A DNA stretch of 64,000 bases from Paraconiothyrium sp. Pb-2020 (Eukaryota > Ascomycota > Dothideomycetes > Pleosporales > Didymosphaeriaceae): assembly GCA_022419385.1 (NCBI GenBank), contig JAJUBI010000006.1:558001-622000 (forward strand), given 5' to 3'. Made by a program: the position numbers and the translations under genes. Positions 20,980 through 30,855 of the stretch are shown here, one piece after another; position 1 is the first letter of the stretch, and each line of letters begins with the position of its first letter. The notes beneath the pieces were generated by a model, which saw only the letters and a list, made by a program, of their open reading frames with translations, searched no databases and was not told where the DNA came from.

Positions 20980-21975
20980 CTACTTGAGCGGTACGGGATT
21001 ACCAACACTCGTGCCTCGTTGTCCTCCTTCCCGACTCTCACTCGCAAAGCTCGTCCACTCCCTCAAAAACGCCCGCACAGCTTCAAGTGGCACTCCCCTC
21101 CTCATCCCTGTCTCTTCATCCCAACTGCTATGCAACCCTATTAACCCCGCTTTCTCCCTGTCCAGAATAGGCGCCCCACTATGGCCCCAGTACGTCCAGC
21201 AATCATGCATCAATGCCCCGATTTCAGAATTATCCTGAGGGTCCTGGTCAGGGAAAAGGCCGTGATAAAGTCCCTTGCTGATGTGTAGGACGTCGTAGCC
21301 CGTTGCCTGGCCTGGGGTCGAGGCTTCGAGATCTTCGCTACCGGGGTGGCCGATGCAGAGGAGGGGGTGACTTAGGGGGAGGGAAGTGGGAGCAGAGATG
21401 GTGGCGTAGGGGAAGGCATTCAACGGAGATTGGGAGGTGGCAGGAGAGGACGTAGGCAGAAGCGGTTCAGAATCAGTGATCTGCAAGAGCGCGAGGTCAC
21501 GTTTGCCGTCCCAGGTTACGCAGATAGCTCGCACAACAATACCCGTGGCAAAGATCAGCCAGTGTGGATTGGATTTCTCCAAGGCGGATTCAGCGTCCTC
21601 AGCGACGCAATGAGAGCACGTAAGTAAGAGGCCTGTGGGCGATATACAGATTGCTGTTCCGGCCTCTTCCTGGGCGAAGACTAGGGTTGCGTCCAGTGAG
21701 TGGAGCAATTGTTCTTGAGTTGCCTCGTTAGTGTGTCGGAAAGGGCGGTGTAGTCTTGCAATAGATGCTCGTAACTTAGAGCGTTTGTTGTTCAAAAGTG
21801 TAGTTGACGCACGACTTAGGCCTGTAAGCTTCGGCGTGAAGTGGCTTGGCAGACTAAAGGAGATGAGTGGTGGATGGATGGCAGCCTTCAGGAGTATTGG
21901 CTTATGCGATGGTGGAGCGGTGGATGTTGAAGGTAGCAATGCCTGACGTGATTGGGACCTTGTTGTATGGCGCAT
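20980..21975 (-). CDS. Trypsin-like serine peptidase domain protein
   Basis: From the ATG at 21975 the protein is 331 residues; the frame is open 13 codons further, but only to a TTG. The trypsin fold is recognisable by its triad context: His in LLLTCSHCVAED (about residue 122), Asp in GKRDLALLQI (about 160) and Ser in YWGHSGAPI (about 266). The oxyanion glycine precedes the serine. The N-terminal 100 residues are basic and Ser/Thr-rich with no clear signal peptide, which suggests an intracellular protein. Fungal genomes carry such single-domain Trypsin_2-type proteins of unknown substrate. The convergent region to its left holds the tRNA-like relic. Confidence 0.72.
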   Translation of the reverse strand: MRHTTRSQSRQALLPSTSTAPPSHKPILLKAAIHPPLISFSLPSHFTPKLTGLSRASTTLLNNKRSKLRASIARLHRPFRHTNEATQEQLLHSLDATLVFAQEEAGTAICISPTGLLLTCSHCVAEDAESALEKSNPHWLIFATGIVVRAICVTWDGKRDLALLQITDSEPLLPTSSPATSQSPLNAFPYATISAPTSLPLSHPLLCIGHPGSEDLEASTPGQATGYDVLHISKGLYHGLFPDQDPQDNSEIGALMHDCWTYWGHSGAPILDREKAGLIGLHSSWDEETGMRRGVPLEAVRAFLREWTSFASESREGGQRGTSVGNPVPLK

Positions 21976-22265
21976 GATCGTTGGCTTTGTAGTGTGCCAA
22001 AGACAGAGCTTCAATAAGCAAGATAGTGGTGTAGAAGAAGACTTTAGGGACTGTGCTGCCTAAAGAAGGCGTAGTTGAAGGATTGCATCGCTGATTGGTT
22101 CTTCGAAAACATCTCAAGCTTTAGTTGCTTGGCAATAATACATAGTAAAGTTTACAGGTTGGTATATGCAGAAGTGTAAGGGAGATAATGCAAGCTGCTG
22201 TGAATGAGCCGCGGAGAAGGGCGTATGAGCAAGCTCCTTTGAGAACAACACGGTCAATAGACGAC

Positions 22266-23564
22266 CTAAGCGTTCATTCCAGGCATCAAATCGGGCTTGT
22301 CGAGGACCATACCGCGCAGCGCTATCCACTCCCGCAAGCCTTCCCACTCTTCACCTTCCTCGTCGCCTCTTCTCCACTCTTCCTTGAAACCCCATGCACA
22401 TGCTATCCGATCTAGCGCGGCTCGTTCGTCCTCTCGCAGGTATCGGTCCAGAAGCGGCGTTCCGGGTCTCCAGACTACTCTGGTGTGGTGATCGTTGTGT
22501 GTTGTCAAAGCGACGAAACCTAGCGTTCCAGTGCATAGGACGTATGTCGAAATTCCTGCAAAAGCATACACCTTGAAAGTCCATGGATCAATATAGCCAC
22601 TGTACACCGACGCTTCTTGAGCGAGCATGTATATTGCCAAAGGCGTGATTGAGGCAATGAAGCCTGGTAGCCCCATCTTTGTGATCATCCTGTGTCGCCG
22701 CCATGCAGGCGCACAATAGGTGACTTCTACGATGTCGAGAGCGAGAGGCATGTCCTTCGCTTCGATGGCGGCGCCGAGCGCCTGTTCGGCCAGGTCCGCG
22801 GGTATAGCCTGGTTTGCGGCCTTGGGCGAAGGTTTTGAGAATTTGGGCGGAGATGATCCAAGTTCTGGGACGGGCTTGTTGGCGTACAAGTGAAGGATCT
22901 CAGGAATTGCGCGCGCGCAGCCAATCAATCGTTGGAGGCGGATATAAGCACGCAGAATGTCTGGTGAGATGAAGACGTTGGGATGTTTAAGCAGATCCAT
23001 GGCGAGACGGGAGATGTATTGGGGTGATGGCAGTTCATTGAGCGAAGGTGCTCTTGAGGTGGGCTGGGGTGCAGCAGGTGCATCGTCATCTTCGCGTCCC
23101 ATAGAGAGGATTGCGCCGGCTGAGCTTTGCTTTATCTCAATCTTCGGAGGTGGCGGTTTCCCAGATCGGATCGCAATTGCTTGTCGCGCAATATTCTCCA
23201 GCCCCTCGAGCGCTGCCAGGGTGGCCGACTCTGGCTCGACTTTGTTTGACGATTTTATCCATGCGATATGCCGCTCCACTTCGGCGAGCTTGGTTTTTAA
23301 CACTACAACTCTTTCTGCCCATTGCTGGTGAATTTCTATTCCTGACGCTTGTCCTTGTAACCTCCGGGCTGTTGCGGCGCTTCGCACAGGTACTCTGGAA
23401 AGGATGGCATGCTGTTTCACGGTTTGCCGCCGCAGAGCAGGCGATCTGTATGTCGATGTCGCGGCGAGGAAAGATCGACGGGATGCGGGTTGCTGCAGGA
23501 TATAGTCGCACAGTTGGCACACCGGCCGTGAAGGCGCCCGGAGCGGCAGGGATCCGGGCTTCAT
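22266..23564 (-). CDS. Conserved mitochondrial membrane protein of unknown function
   Basis: Single exon, 432 residues. The first 65 residues are rich in Arg, Ser and Ala without acids, a typical mitochondrial presequence. A coiled-coil-like segment (VVLKTKLAEVERHIAWIKS) and a helical middle region with NVFISPDILRAYIRLQRLIG follow. Two probable membrane helices come next (LPGFIASITPLAIYMLAQ and FKVYAFAGISTYVLCTG). After these is the conserved-looking stretch THNDHHTRVVWRPGTPLLDRY (motif THNDHH, VVW, GTPL). I believe it belongs to a fungal family of mitochondrial inner-membrane proteins but do not recognise a named member. It diverges from VRP1 with 236 bp between starts. Confidence 0.6.
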   Translation of the reverse strand: MKPGSLPLRAPSRPVCQLCDYILQQPASRRSFLAATSTYRSPALRRQTVKQHAILSRVPVRSAATARRLQGQASGIEIHQQWAERVVVLKTKLAEVERHIAWIKSSNKVEPESATLAALEGLENIARQAIAIRSGKPPPPKIEIKQSSAGAILSMGREDDDAPAAPQPTSRAPSLNELPSPQYISRLAMDLLKHPNVFISPDILRAYIRLQRLIGCARAIPEILHLYANKPVPELGSSPPKFSKPSPKAANQAIPADLAEQALGAAIEAKDMPLALDIVEVTYCAPAWRRHRMITKMGLPGFIASITPLAIYMLAQEASVYSGYIDPWTFKVYAFAGISTYVLCTGTLGFVALTTHNDHHTRVVWRPGTPLLDRYLREDERAALDRIACAWGFKEEWRRGDEEGEEWEGLREWIALRGMVLDKPDLMPGMNA

Positions 23565-23800
23565 GGCGTGTGAATTATTCGAAGTGGAGAAGTTGGGTTG
23601 CGGTGAGGTTCGCTGGTGACGAAGCCGACAGCCACTCTTGGCACTGACGGAACCTCAGCGAAGCTCAGGTCCAGCACGCTCACACCTGCACTACAGCACG
23701 CGCGTCGCTCGCAGGCAGCAGCACAGGCTATATTCGGGTCTGATTTCCACGGGAAGATTGGACACAGCAGACACCCGCGAGCGCTACATCACACGACACC

Positions 23801-25364
23801 ATGCCCGCACCACCACCGCCTCCCCCTCCGCCCATGCCGCCCATGGGTCGAGGTGCTGGAGGGCCACCACCGCCGCCGCCAATGCCTGGCAAAGCTCCCG
23901 GAGGCAAGCCGCCTGGCGGAGCAGGAAGAGTAGGTCCAAATCGCAAAGCCTAGAATTGTACATCTTGGGCTACACTGCTATGACTGGGCTCACGTCGCAT
24001 AGGGCGCACTGCTAGGAGACATCCACAAGGGCGCGAGGTTGAAGAAGGTTACAGTAGTAAACGATCGATCAGCACCGATAGTTGGGAAGGTATCAGATGG
24101 ACCGAGCGGACCACCCATTGGAGGCGCTCCTCCGATCCCTGGCATGGGACAAGCACCAGCACCACCTGGCCTTGCGCCGCCTGTCCCGGGCAACCGAGCG
24201 AGGAGTAACAGCGATACGGGAGGCGATGGAGCGGGAGGGGGTGGTGGAATGGCCAGCGCGGCGCCACAATTAGGAGGTCTGTTTGCCGGCGGGATGCCAA
24301 AGTTGAGGAAGTCGGGTGGTGTGGACACTGGCAGAGAAAGCAGCTCGCCATACCTCTCAGATCCCGAGACATCGCGAGGTTCAGCGCCAAAACCCCCTCG
24401 AGCAGCTGCACCAAAGCCGCCAGGAGCAGCGCCCCCCATTCCTGGAGGACGTCCACCACCCGCGCCCGGTATTGCTGCGCTTAGGAATAACCTGCGACCC
24501 TCTTCCATGCTATCTACACACTCGACATCCGATATAGGTTCCAAGCCAAAGCCTCCTCTACCAGGGAAGAAGCCGCCCATACCACCTCCATCCTCACGCA
24601 AACCATCTGGACTTGCGCCCCCGCCACCCGCATCTCCAGCTCGAGCTCCACCAGTACCTGGTTCAGCGCCTCCAGCTCCTCCTCCACCGCCACCTTCATC
24701 AAGTCCCCTAGCACCGCCGCCACCTCCACCTCCAGCCTCAACGCCCTCTGCACCACCCCCTCCTCCTCCCCCGACAGCTGCTCCGCGAGCGCCGAGCAGA
24801 TCCACACCTCCACCGCCGCCTCCGCCGGCACCACCTTCAAAAGCAACGCAGGACGATGACGATGACGAATACGACCCCTACAGATACACCAACACGCCGT
24901 CGAAACCTCCCTCAGCGCCCGCCCCTCCAGCACCAAAAGCTCCCACAAACGGTGCTACACCTTCTCTCGCCGAACAAGCTGCTCGCAACGCCTTTGGCCG
25001 CGCATCTCCCGCCGCGCCGCCCCCACCACCTCCGTCTTCCGCCCCGGCACCTCCCTCAGCACCGAGCGCATCTGCGCCTCCACCTCCGCCAATGTCGCCT
25101 CCAGGAAGACCAGCGAGCCAAACGCCTCTGCGCTCGATGATCGACCCGAGTTCGTACACTCTCACCAACGGGGGCTCAAGCATCAAGAGCCCTTCAAGTC
25201 CAGCACCAGGGCAAAAGGGTAAGATTATGCCAGTCCACGACCTGCGGTGGCGATTTGTCGACGAATCTCAATTCCCAAGGCCAAGAGAATTCCTAGGTGG
25301 ACCAAAGAAGTACAGAGCAGGACGGGGAAGCAGCGTGCCTTTGGATCTTAGCGCCTTTGAGTAG
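23801..25364 (+). CDS. VRP1: Verprolin / WASP-interacting protein
   Basis: Exon 1 (23801-23929) encodes a polyproline start. A 73-nt intron (GTAGGT ... GCATAG) is removed in phase 0, and exon 2 (24003-25364) opens with the WH2 actin-binding motif GALLGDIHKGARLKKVTVVN (about residues 44-63). The protein is 496 residues. The middle is a long chain of proline runs that bind profilin and SH3 domains. The C-terminus has the WASP-binding segment LRWRFVDESQFPRPREF and ends KKYRAGRGSSVPLDLSAFE, as in other fungal verprolins. It works in the cortex with WASP/Las17 and Arp2/3 to drive actin patches and endocytosis. All three signature parts are present, so the call is firm. Proline codon use makes spurious long open frames on the opposite strand. 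Confidence 0.93.
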
Positions 25365-25800
25365 GGCTTGAAGAGAGCGAGGTCAGAGAGGAGGATCAAA
25401 GAAAAAGCAGGCGGGCCGGAGGTGGTGAGGAGAAGGTCTGAAAAGGCGATGCAACCTAGCCTCGGGAGGAGGAATACTTTCGCCGGGTTGAGACAGAAGC
25501 TAGGGCAGGGCTGATCCGAGGATCCTTAGCAATGGCGTTCAGGGGTGCTACATGGGATGCAGATAACTAGATATTCATTGTGTATTATTCTGGGACTTGA
25601 ATCTCGAGATACACCCAAATTGTACGTTTCTTGCCAACTTGTTGTCCACTTGCACGCATATGTGACGCGCAGGATAGAGAGTTCAAGGTGTTCTCAACAA
25701 AGAGCTCAGATAGGCAAGTCACCCGCGATGTTCCAGGGCAAACCCTAACTAACTTTCGCAGAATGCGGGATATCGAAAGCTAATTGATGTTTATCCAGGA

Positions 25801-25866
25801 GCTAAACTCTGGTTAAACTGCCGCAATCGACACCCTTTGCCGAGTGCCAGTCTGGGAATGTTCGTT
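25801..25866 (+). repeat. Dispersed repeat, copy 1
   Basis: The 26 bases from 25801, starting GCTAAACTCTGGTTAAACTG, recur exactly at 30418. Similarity continues for about 40 further bases with no gap (TGCCAG and TGGGAA blocks shared). Both copies are intergenic and on the same strand. Confidence 0.8.
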
Positions 25867-26792
25867 GAGCGGTAGATCAGCATCTTAGCAGGCTCAACTG
25901 CAGATATTGAAGTTGCATGATGAGGTCTAGTTTGAAGTGTCGAAAGTGGTAGTTCGGGTAAAACCATCAACTGGCTGTCTGTTGTTGGCAGCTGTGATGA
26001 TCGGTGATAGGGTTAATTTCCACTTCGTTTACGCGACTTCACGAGTTGAAGTGTAGAATCCTCATTCAAATATCTGATGGAAGGCTTCGATTGCTGTGGC
26101 TGATTCAGCCTCGATAGTGCAACGGTTCCACCAGGCTTCATAAACATTTTGCTCGCCCCGTTCACAACGGCGCAATCTACGTCGAGTTCCGACTCACGTA
26201 CTACGAGGTTCCTGGACCATTCATAAGGACGAAGCCTATGCATGAGATTCTCAACGTGGCGAAAACGCGCCACTAAGTGGCCTTTATAAGTAGGTGAACC
26301 AAATCATAGTAGGTGACACAAACAACTAAAGTTCACGGTCTCGATATCTTAGCTGCCTTTCTTGGGATATTGGACAATCGACTGTAGGCTAAGTATGTAA
26401 TAGTATAACCTAGGGCGACTCGCTTTTTAATGCGTGCACAAATTCATAACCTACTAATGCACGGCCGTATCTCATGTTGGTTCAAGGGCCGATTCAGTTT
26501 TTTGTGTCGGCCGCTGTGAATGAAGAACCTACCCACTTGATCCATGCCGCGGACTCAGGTCGAAAAATTCACGCAAGTAAAACATATCACATAGGGTCTG
26601 ATTTTTGATGATTAAAGAGTAGTATATTGTCAATTCTATCTTCTGCCGAACGTTGTTGAACACTTCTAAGTATCTAGTGGAGTGCCTAAGCTTGATACTG
26701 ATGGACTCGGGACTGCGCGTACTACATTATTGACTCGGTTCTCATAATTATGAGTAGAGATATCCAAGTGTAGACGTGGGAATGTTCGGTCA

Positions 26793-26820
26793 CCCACGTG
26801 GGTTGACCCCCGGGGCCCCG
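26793..26820. promoter_or_regulatory. Cluster of perfect GC palindromes
   Basis: CCCACGTGGG (E-box-like) at 26793-26802 is followed 5 bases later by overlapping CCCCGGGG (26808-26815) and GGGGCCCC (26812-26819). Such islands in AT-rich surroundings suggest transcription-factor sites. No intact gene adjoins them, so their role is unknown. Confidence 0.3.
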
Positions 26821-27184
26821 AAAAGATGACATCGGGGTGCGCCAACGGTCATATTTTGGCCACGCACTCCGCAATCTCGAGGGAGCTCGGACTAATTGAC
26901 GAATGATTGTGAAGCACCTTGCAGGAAAAGTCTCAGCTATTGATGGTGTGTCGGATCATCAGGGGAGTCTCGACCCATAATGTCTCAATAAACTTCGTAG
27001 ATGGGTACCGCCTGCATGGTCTCCGGGTGCGATGCATAGGGCGATTGTCCGGAGTACACCATTGGTGTATCGATGATCAGATCTTCGTAATGGAGCCGGT
27101 GCACGTTATATAGCCGTGGATAGTTGCTCTCCAGCTCTCTGTTCGGGTACCGTAGGTCCTTCCTTCATGCTCCTGATCGACTTC

Positions 27185-27625
27185 TCAAAGGAACACTCCC
27201 TCTTCCTCGTCAGCAATCGCCGGACCAGTCCCATTCGTTCGCTCCTGTGTAGCGACCGTCTCTCTTCCGCCGATGACACCGTTTGTGGCGCTACCCTCCC
27301 CATTGCTCGGTCGCTCCCCGACTTCTGACGCCTTAGCCCCCTCCTCCGGTTCCCAAGGCAAGCACCTTACCTCCGTCACTTCTTTCTTGAGTAGATCGAT
27401 TCGCTCTTCCATCCGCTTGATAACTTCCCGGTTCTCCAGTATCGCCTCATAGAGATCTTTATCCTGCTCTTGTCGTACATACTCCTCCAGCTCGGCGTTG
27501 CTCTTCTCCAAGTGGTTGATACTGTTTCGAAGTTCGGCAGCTTTCGCGTGTAGCGAAGAGACAGAAAGGGACTCGAGGGCTGCTGCAAAGCGCGCCGCCG
27601 TTATGGGTGTGGCGTCGGCGGACAT
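27185..27625 (-). CDS. TMA17: Tma17-like proteasome assembly chaperone
   Basis: A 146-residue protein. The core SLHAKAAELRNSINHLEKSN and LYEAILENREVIKRMEERIDLL (about residues 23-83) is two long amphipathic helices with the spacing and NSINHL signature of yeast Tma17/Adc17. That chaperone helps pair Rpt6 with Rpt3 in proteasome base assembly and is stress-induced. The tail is acidic and ends DEEEGVFL. A potential 46-nt intron (27325-27370, GTAAGG to GTCAG) sits just after the core. Splicing it would swap the acidic tail for a basic 66-residue one ending at 27106. The unspliced form looks like the family, so I take that as the product. Confidence 0.75.
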   Translation of the reverse strand: MSADATPITAARFAAALESLSVSSLHAKAAELRNSINHLEKSNAELEEYVRQEQDKDLYEAILENREVIKRMEERIDLLKKEVTEVRCLPWEPEEGAKASEVGERPSNGEGSATNGVIGGRETVATQERTNGTGPAIADEEEGVFL

Positions 27626-28162
27626 GGTGGGGTTGTTTGGAGTGCAGATCGAAGTAACTGAATTGGGTACGGCGCAGAGGTGGGAGGAAGAACAACAACT
27701 AATGTTCAGAGAGAGTGAAAAGGTGTTGAGCTGGTTGGAGGATCAAGAAAGTGTCAAATCGAGTGACGAAAAGCGGGGAGTTAAACGGGCGGTCGAGAAG
27801 GCAAATGCGTGGTGGCGTAAGACGTGGGAGAGCAACAAGGCTGCTGCTGGAGCGGGAGGATTTCTTTGAAGGTTTGCGAGCAATGAACTTGCGTTGACTT
27901 GACTACGGACTCGGGCTGGTGGAGTTCAAGGTTCTGGGGCGTTCCTGGGATAATATTTTGGCGGGGAAGCTACGAATGAGCTGCAGGGCTGAGTATGGTC
28001 TGTGCTCACTTCCGGCCGAACTTTTAGAACGATACTCTCAATCGCATGACTTTCGTCTTGATTCTGCTTGCTTGATTGTGTCTGCGCATGGCCGCTTGCC
28101 GCATAATATAAGGCTTCCCAGAGCCCAGTCACGAGAGCGCGACTGCGGCCCACCCCTTCGCC
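27626..28162. other. Promoter region of TMA17 and PCP1, with a doubtful small frame
   Basis: Divergent spacer of 537 bp. A plus-strand frame from the ATG at 27624 to 27869 encodes 81 hydrophilic residues (RESEKVLSWLEDQE ... AWWRKTWESNKAA) with protein-like composition. It overlaps the TMA17 start codon and lies in its leader. I cannot tell whether it is expressed. Confidence 0.4.
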
Positions 28163-30057
28163 ATGAACAATGCCATCCCAATGGCCCTGCGGCCTGCAGC
28201 GCGCGCCGCCCACCAGTGGAACACGGTGACCTCGGCCTTCGCCCGCCGATACTGCAATACCCCGCCCTCGTGCTTCACATTGGCCTCTTCCTCGCCTGTA
28301 ATTTCAGCTATACGGTCGCGTAGCTCAGCTCGTCCGATCCGGTCCTTCTCTACGACCCCTCGAATCGCCGCGAAAGTCGACGATTCAAATTTGACGCACC
28401 AGGACATTATACCACCTCAACAAGGCCTCCCACAGCGGAAACGAACAGTTCAGATTGGTCATCTACCAGGTGGACGTGTGCCTGACGGCGAGATACGAAG
28501 CATATTTGGGGGAAGAGTCTCTGGACATGAGGGCAACAGCGTCCTACGCATTCTACACCATCGTCGTACATCCGGCTCGCTTGCCGACTATGGCGTTGAC
28601 AATCTCGGTGATAAATACCATGTGAACCGTAAGCAAGCGATTAAAGCCCTGGACTGGCTGCGCAACAAGTTTCCTATAGACGAAGCGCGTGCGGCAGAAG
28701 CCTGGGCAGAGAAGGAAGCGAACCGCATAGCGTACGAGCTTTGGCTGGCGGACCCGGAGAATGACAGCAAATATAAGGATCCTGCCAGGGTATACAGGGA
28801 GCAGCAGAAGAAGGAGGCCGAGGAGCGGGAACAGGAGGCCGAGCAGCAGGAGAGATCGCAATATGGCATTCTGCGTACTGGCAAGTCTCAGTTCGAGATC
28901 GCCATCCAAGAGAAGAGGAGACAGCGATTAGAAGAGATCACGAAGAAGGCGGAGGAGAAGGAGGCGAGAGCCGTTGAAGAAGAGAAGATGCTCGCAACGG
29001 GCGAGTGGGTGCGAACACCTGGTGGAACGCAGCTCATGAAGCCTGGTCAAGACACATACGTGGACGTCTTTGGGCGTGAGCAGGTCAGCCGGAGAAAGGA
29101 GATGATGGAGATGTATCAGAAGAAGGCAAACACTGAGTTCAAAGACCCGGAGGACATGCTCTCCAAAACGACCCTCGTAAGCCGCCTCCCATCCTTAGTC
29201 CTTTCTATACTAATGCTAGCAAGGCACAACGTCTTTACCCGATGACCGCTTTCGTCTTCGTCGTTTGCCTCCTCTCCTTCGGCTTCGGCCACTGGTATGA
29301 GCCCCCGGCCGATGAATACCGCCTCTGGCCCGACCTCTCTCCCTCCACCGCCACCCTCGCCGGTCTCCTCATCTCAAACGCCTTCGTCTGCATCGCCTGG
29401 CGCTGGACCCCATTCTGGCCCATCATGACCCGCTACTTTATGCACGTCCCCGGCTACCCGCGCGCCGTTCAGTCCGTCCTCAACGTCTTCTCACATGTGC
29501 AGTATGAGCACCTCTTCGGTAACATGATGATGCTTGCGCTTGTTGGGCCAGTAGCACATGACCTCGTTGACCGCGGTGTCTTCATGGGGACATACGTGTC
29601 TGCCGGTGCCGTTGGTACCTTGGTAAGTCTCTACTGGGCGAATATAGGCAAGGGAAACATCACAGCCCACTCTGTCGGTGCATCCGCGGCCATTTGGGGT
29701 ATCAGTGCCCTCTACTGCCTCCTCACCGACCAGGAGAGCATCAAGATCCCGTTCGTCAAGGACATGGAGGTCGGGTTTTACCCGAAGATGTTGCTGGCTG
29801 CGTTTGTTGTGTGGGAAATCTTAATGGCGCGGCGCAAGGGGCCTAGCACGATGGATCATGCAAGTCATTTTGGAGGGTTGGCCACCGGTGTCGGTGTCGC
29901 GGGTTATCTGCATGCTACTGGGTTCCACCAGCGGAGGGCGGCGAATTTGCAAGAGGAGGCTGGGGTGGAGGCTAAGACAGTGGATGTGGGGAAGTTGGTG
30001 AAGGAGGAGGCGAAGGAGGTTAAGGATGCCGTCGCGAAAGCTGTCAAGAAAGAATAG
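28163..30057 (+). CDS. PCP1: Mitochondrial rhomboid protease
   Basis: Exons 28163-29176 and 29224-30057 are joined by a 47-nt intron (GTAAGC, TACTAATG branch site, CAAG) in phase 0; 615 residues. An Arg/Ser-rich presequence (about 1-70) is followed by the fungal Pcp1 N-terminal region (NSVLRILHHRRTSGSL) and a highly charged helical stretch. The six-helix rhomboid core starts near 345. It has HLFGNMMML (His about 434, Asn about 438), the catalytic serine in GASAAIWG (about 492) and the catalytic histidine in DHASHFGG (about 553). It cleaves inner-membrane substrates such as the Mgm1/OPA1 dynamin and cytochrome c peroxidase. Both dyad residues are intact. The charged linker before the core is long for the family. 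Confidence 0.92.
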
Positions 30058-30855
30058 AGTAGGACGCTTGAGGTGGGTTGTGTGTTGTACGATACTGTAC
30101 ATACATTTCGATGTACTTTAGAGGCTGCTGTCTGTAAAGCCATTTAACTTTTGATTCCAGACCGCGTCTCCTAGTTGGGCTGGATTGTGAGATGCAATAT
30201 CAATGCCTGAGCTACGACAGCCATATCAAAAACAAAACTCGAGCGGCGTGTATGTAGTCTAACTCCTATACTCTCAAGCCCGCGCTGGAAATGCATCAAA
30301 CACCGCACCCATATCACCCGCTGCATGCCCAGATAGCCAAGTCCGACGCGCCATACCAGACCAATTTCATGTGAGTATGGAAAGCTTAATCCCGCCTTCA
30401 TCCAACACTAAACGCAAGCTAAACTCTGGTTAAACTGCCGCAACCAACGCTTTTTTCGTAAATGCCAGATTGGGAAGTTTGCTAAGGTTAAGGAGGATAT
30501 ATGAAATATGCCGACGTGGAGCTAGCTGGGAAGGTTGAGAGTAGGTTTGGACGAAGCTGGGTTTGGGGGTGGATTGGGTTGGGTTGGGGATGGGTGGTTG
30601 TAGAGGCGAAGGGGCGAGTCACCGCTGATGATAACGCGCAGAGTGACATCGCAGGGAATTGAGAGCGTAGACGATTGAAGGCTGCATTTAGCCATACTAG
30701 TGTACACTATTCGCGCGATACAGCGAGTTTGGGCATGGACTCTTCGTGAGGTGGAGTCAACCACGTAGTCTTTCAACCATGGCAGCAGTATTAAGGTACT
30801 GAGTTTAAGGGTGTACTTGTTAAATAATCCATGTAGTCTTTCGTCTATGAAGGTA
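30058..30855. other. Gene-free stretch with a dispersed repeat copy
   Basis: Spacer between the convergent PCP1 and VPS11. It holds repeat copy 2 at 30418. Otherwise GT-rich low-complexity sequence near 30540-30610 and nothing recognisable. Confidence 0.55.
30418..30483 (+). repeat. Dispersed repeat, copy 2
   Basis: The same 26-base core as at 25801, then about 40 bases of gapless, diverged similarity. Most changes from copy 1 are transitions. The two copies are 4.6 kb apart and in the same orientation. Confidence 0.8.

Larger units (their letters stand above)
25365..27184. other. Long gene-free stretch with a dispersed repeat
   Basis: About 1.8 kb without a convincing gene. It contains the VRP1 3' flank, a dispersed repeat copy at 25801, AT-rich sequence at 26300-26780 and a GC-rich palindromic block at 26793-26820. 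Open frames are short and unrelated to known families. Confidence 0.55.

Noticed and set aside
23990..24805. 271-codon Gly-rich minus-strand frame
   Set aside because: It is the mirror of proline codons in VRP1; its glycine runs are an artefact of CCN/GGN complementarity.
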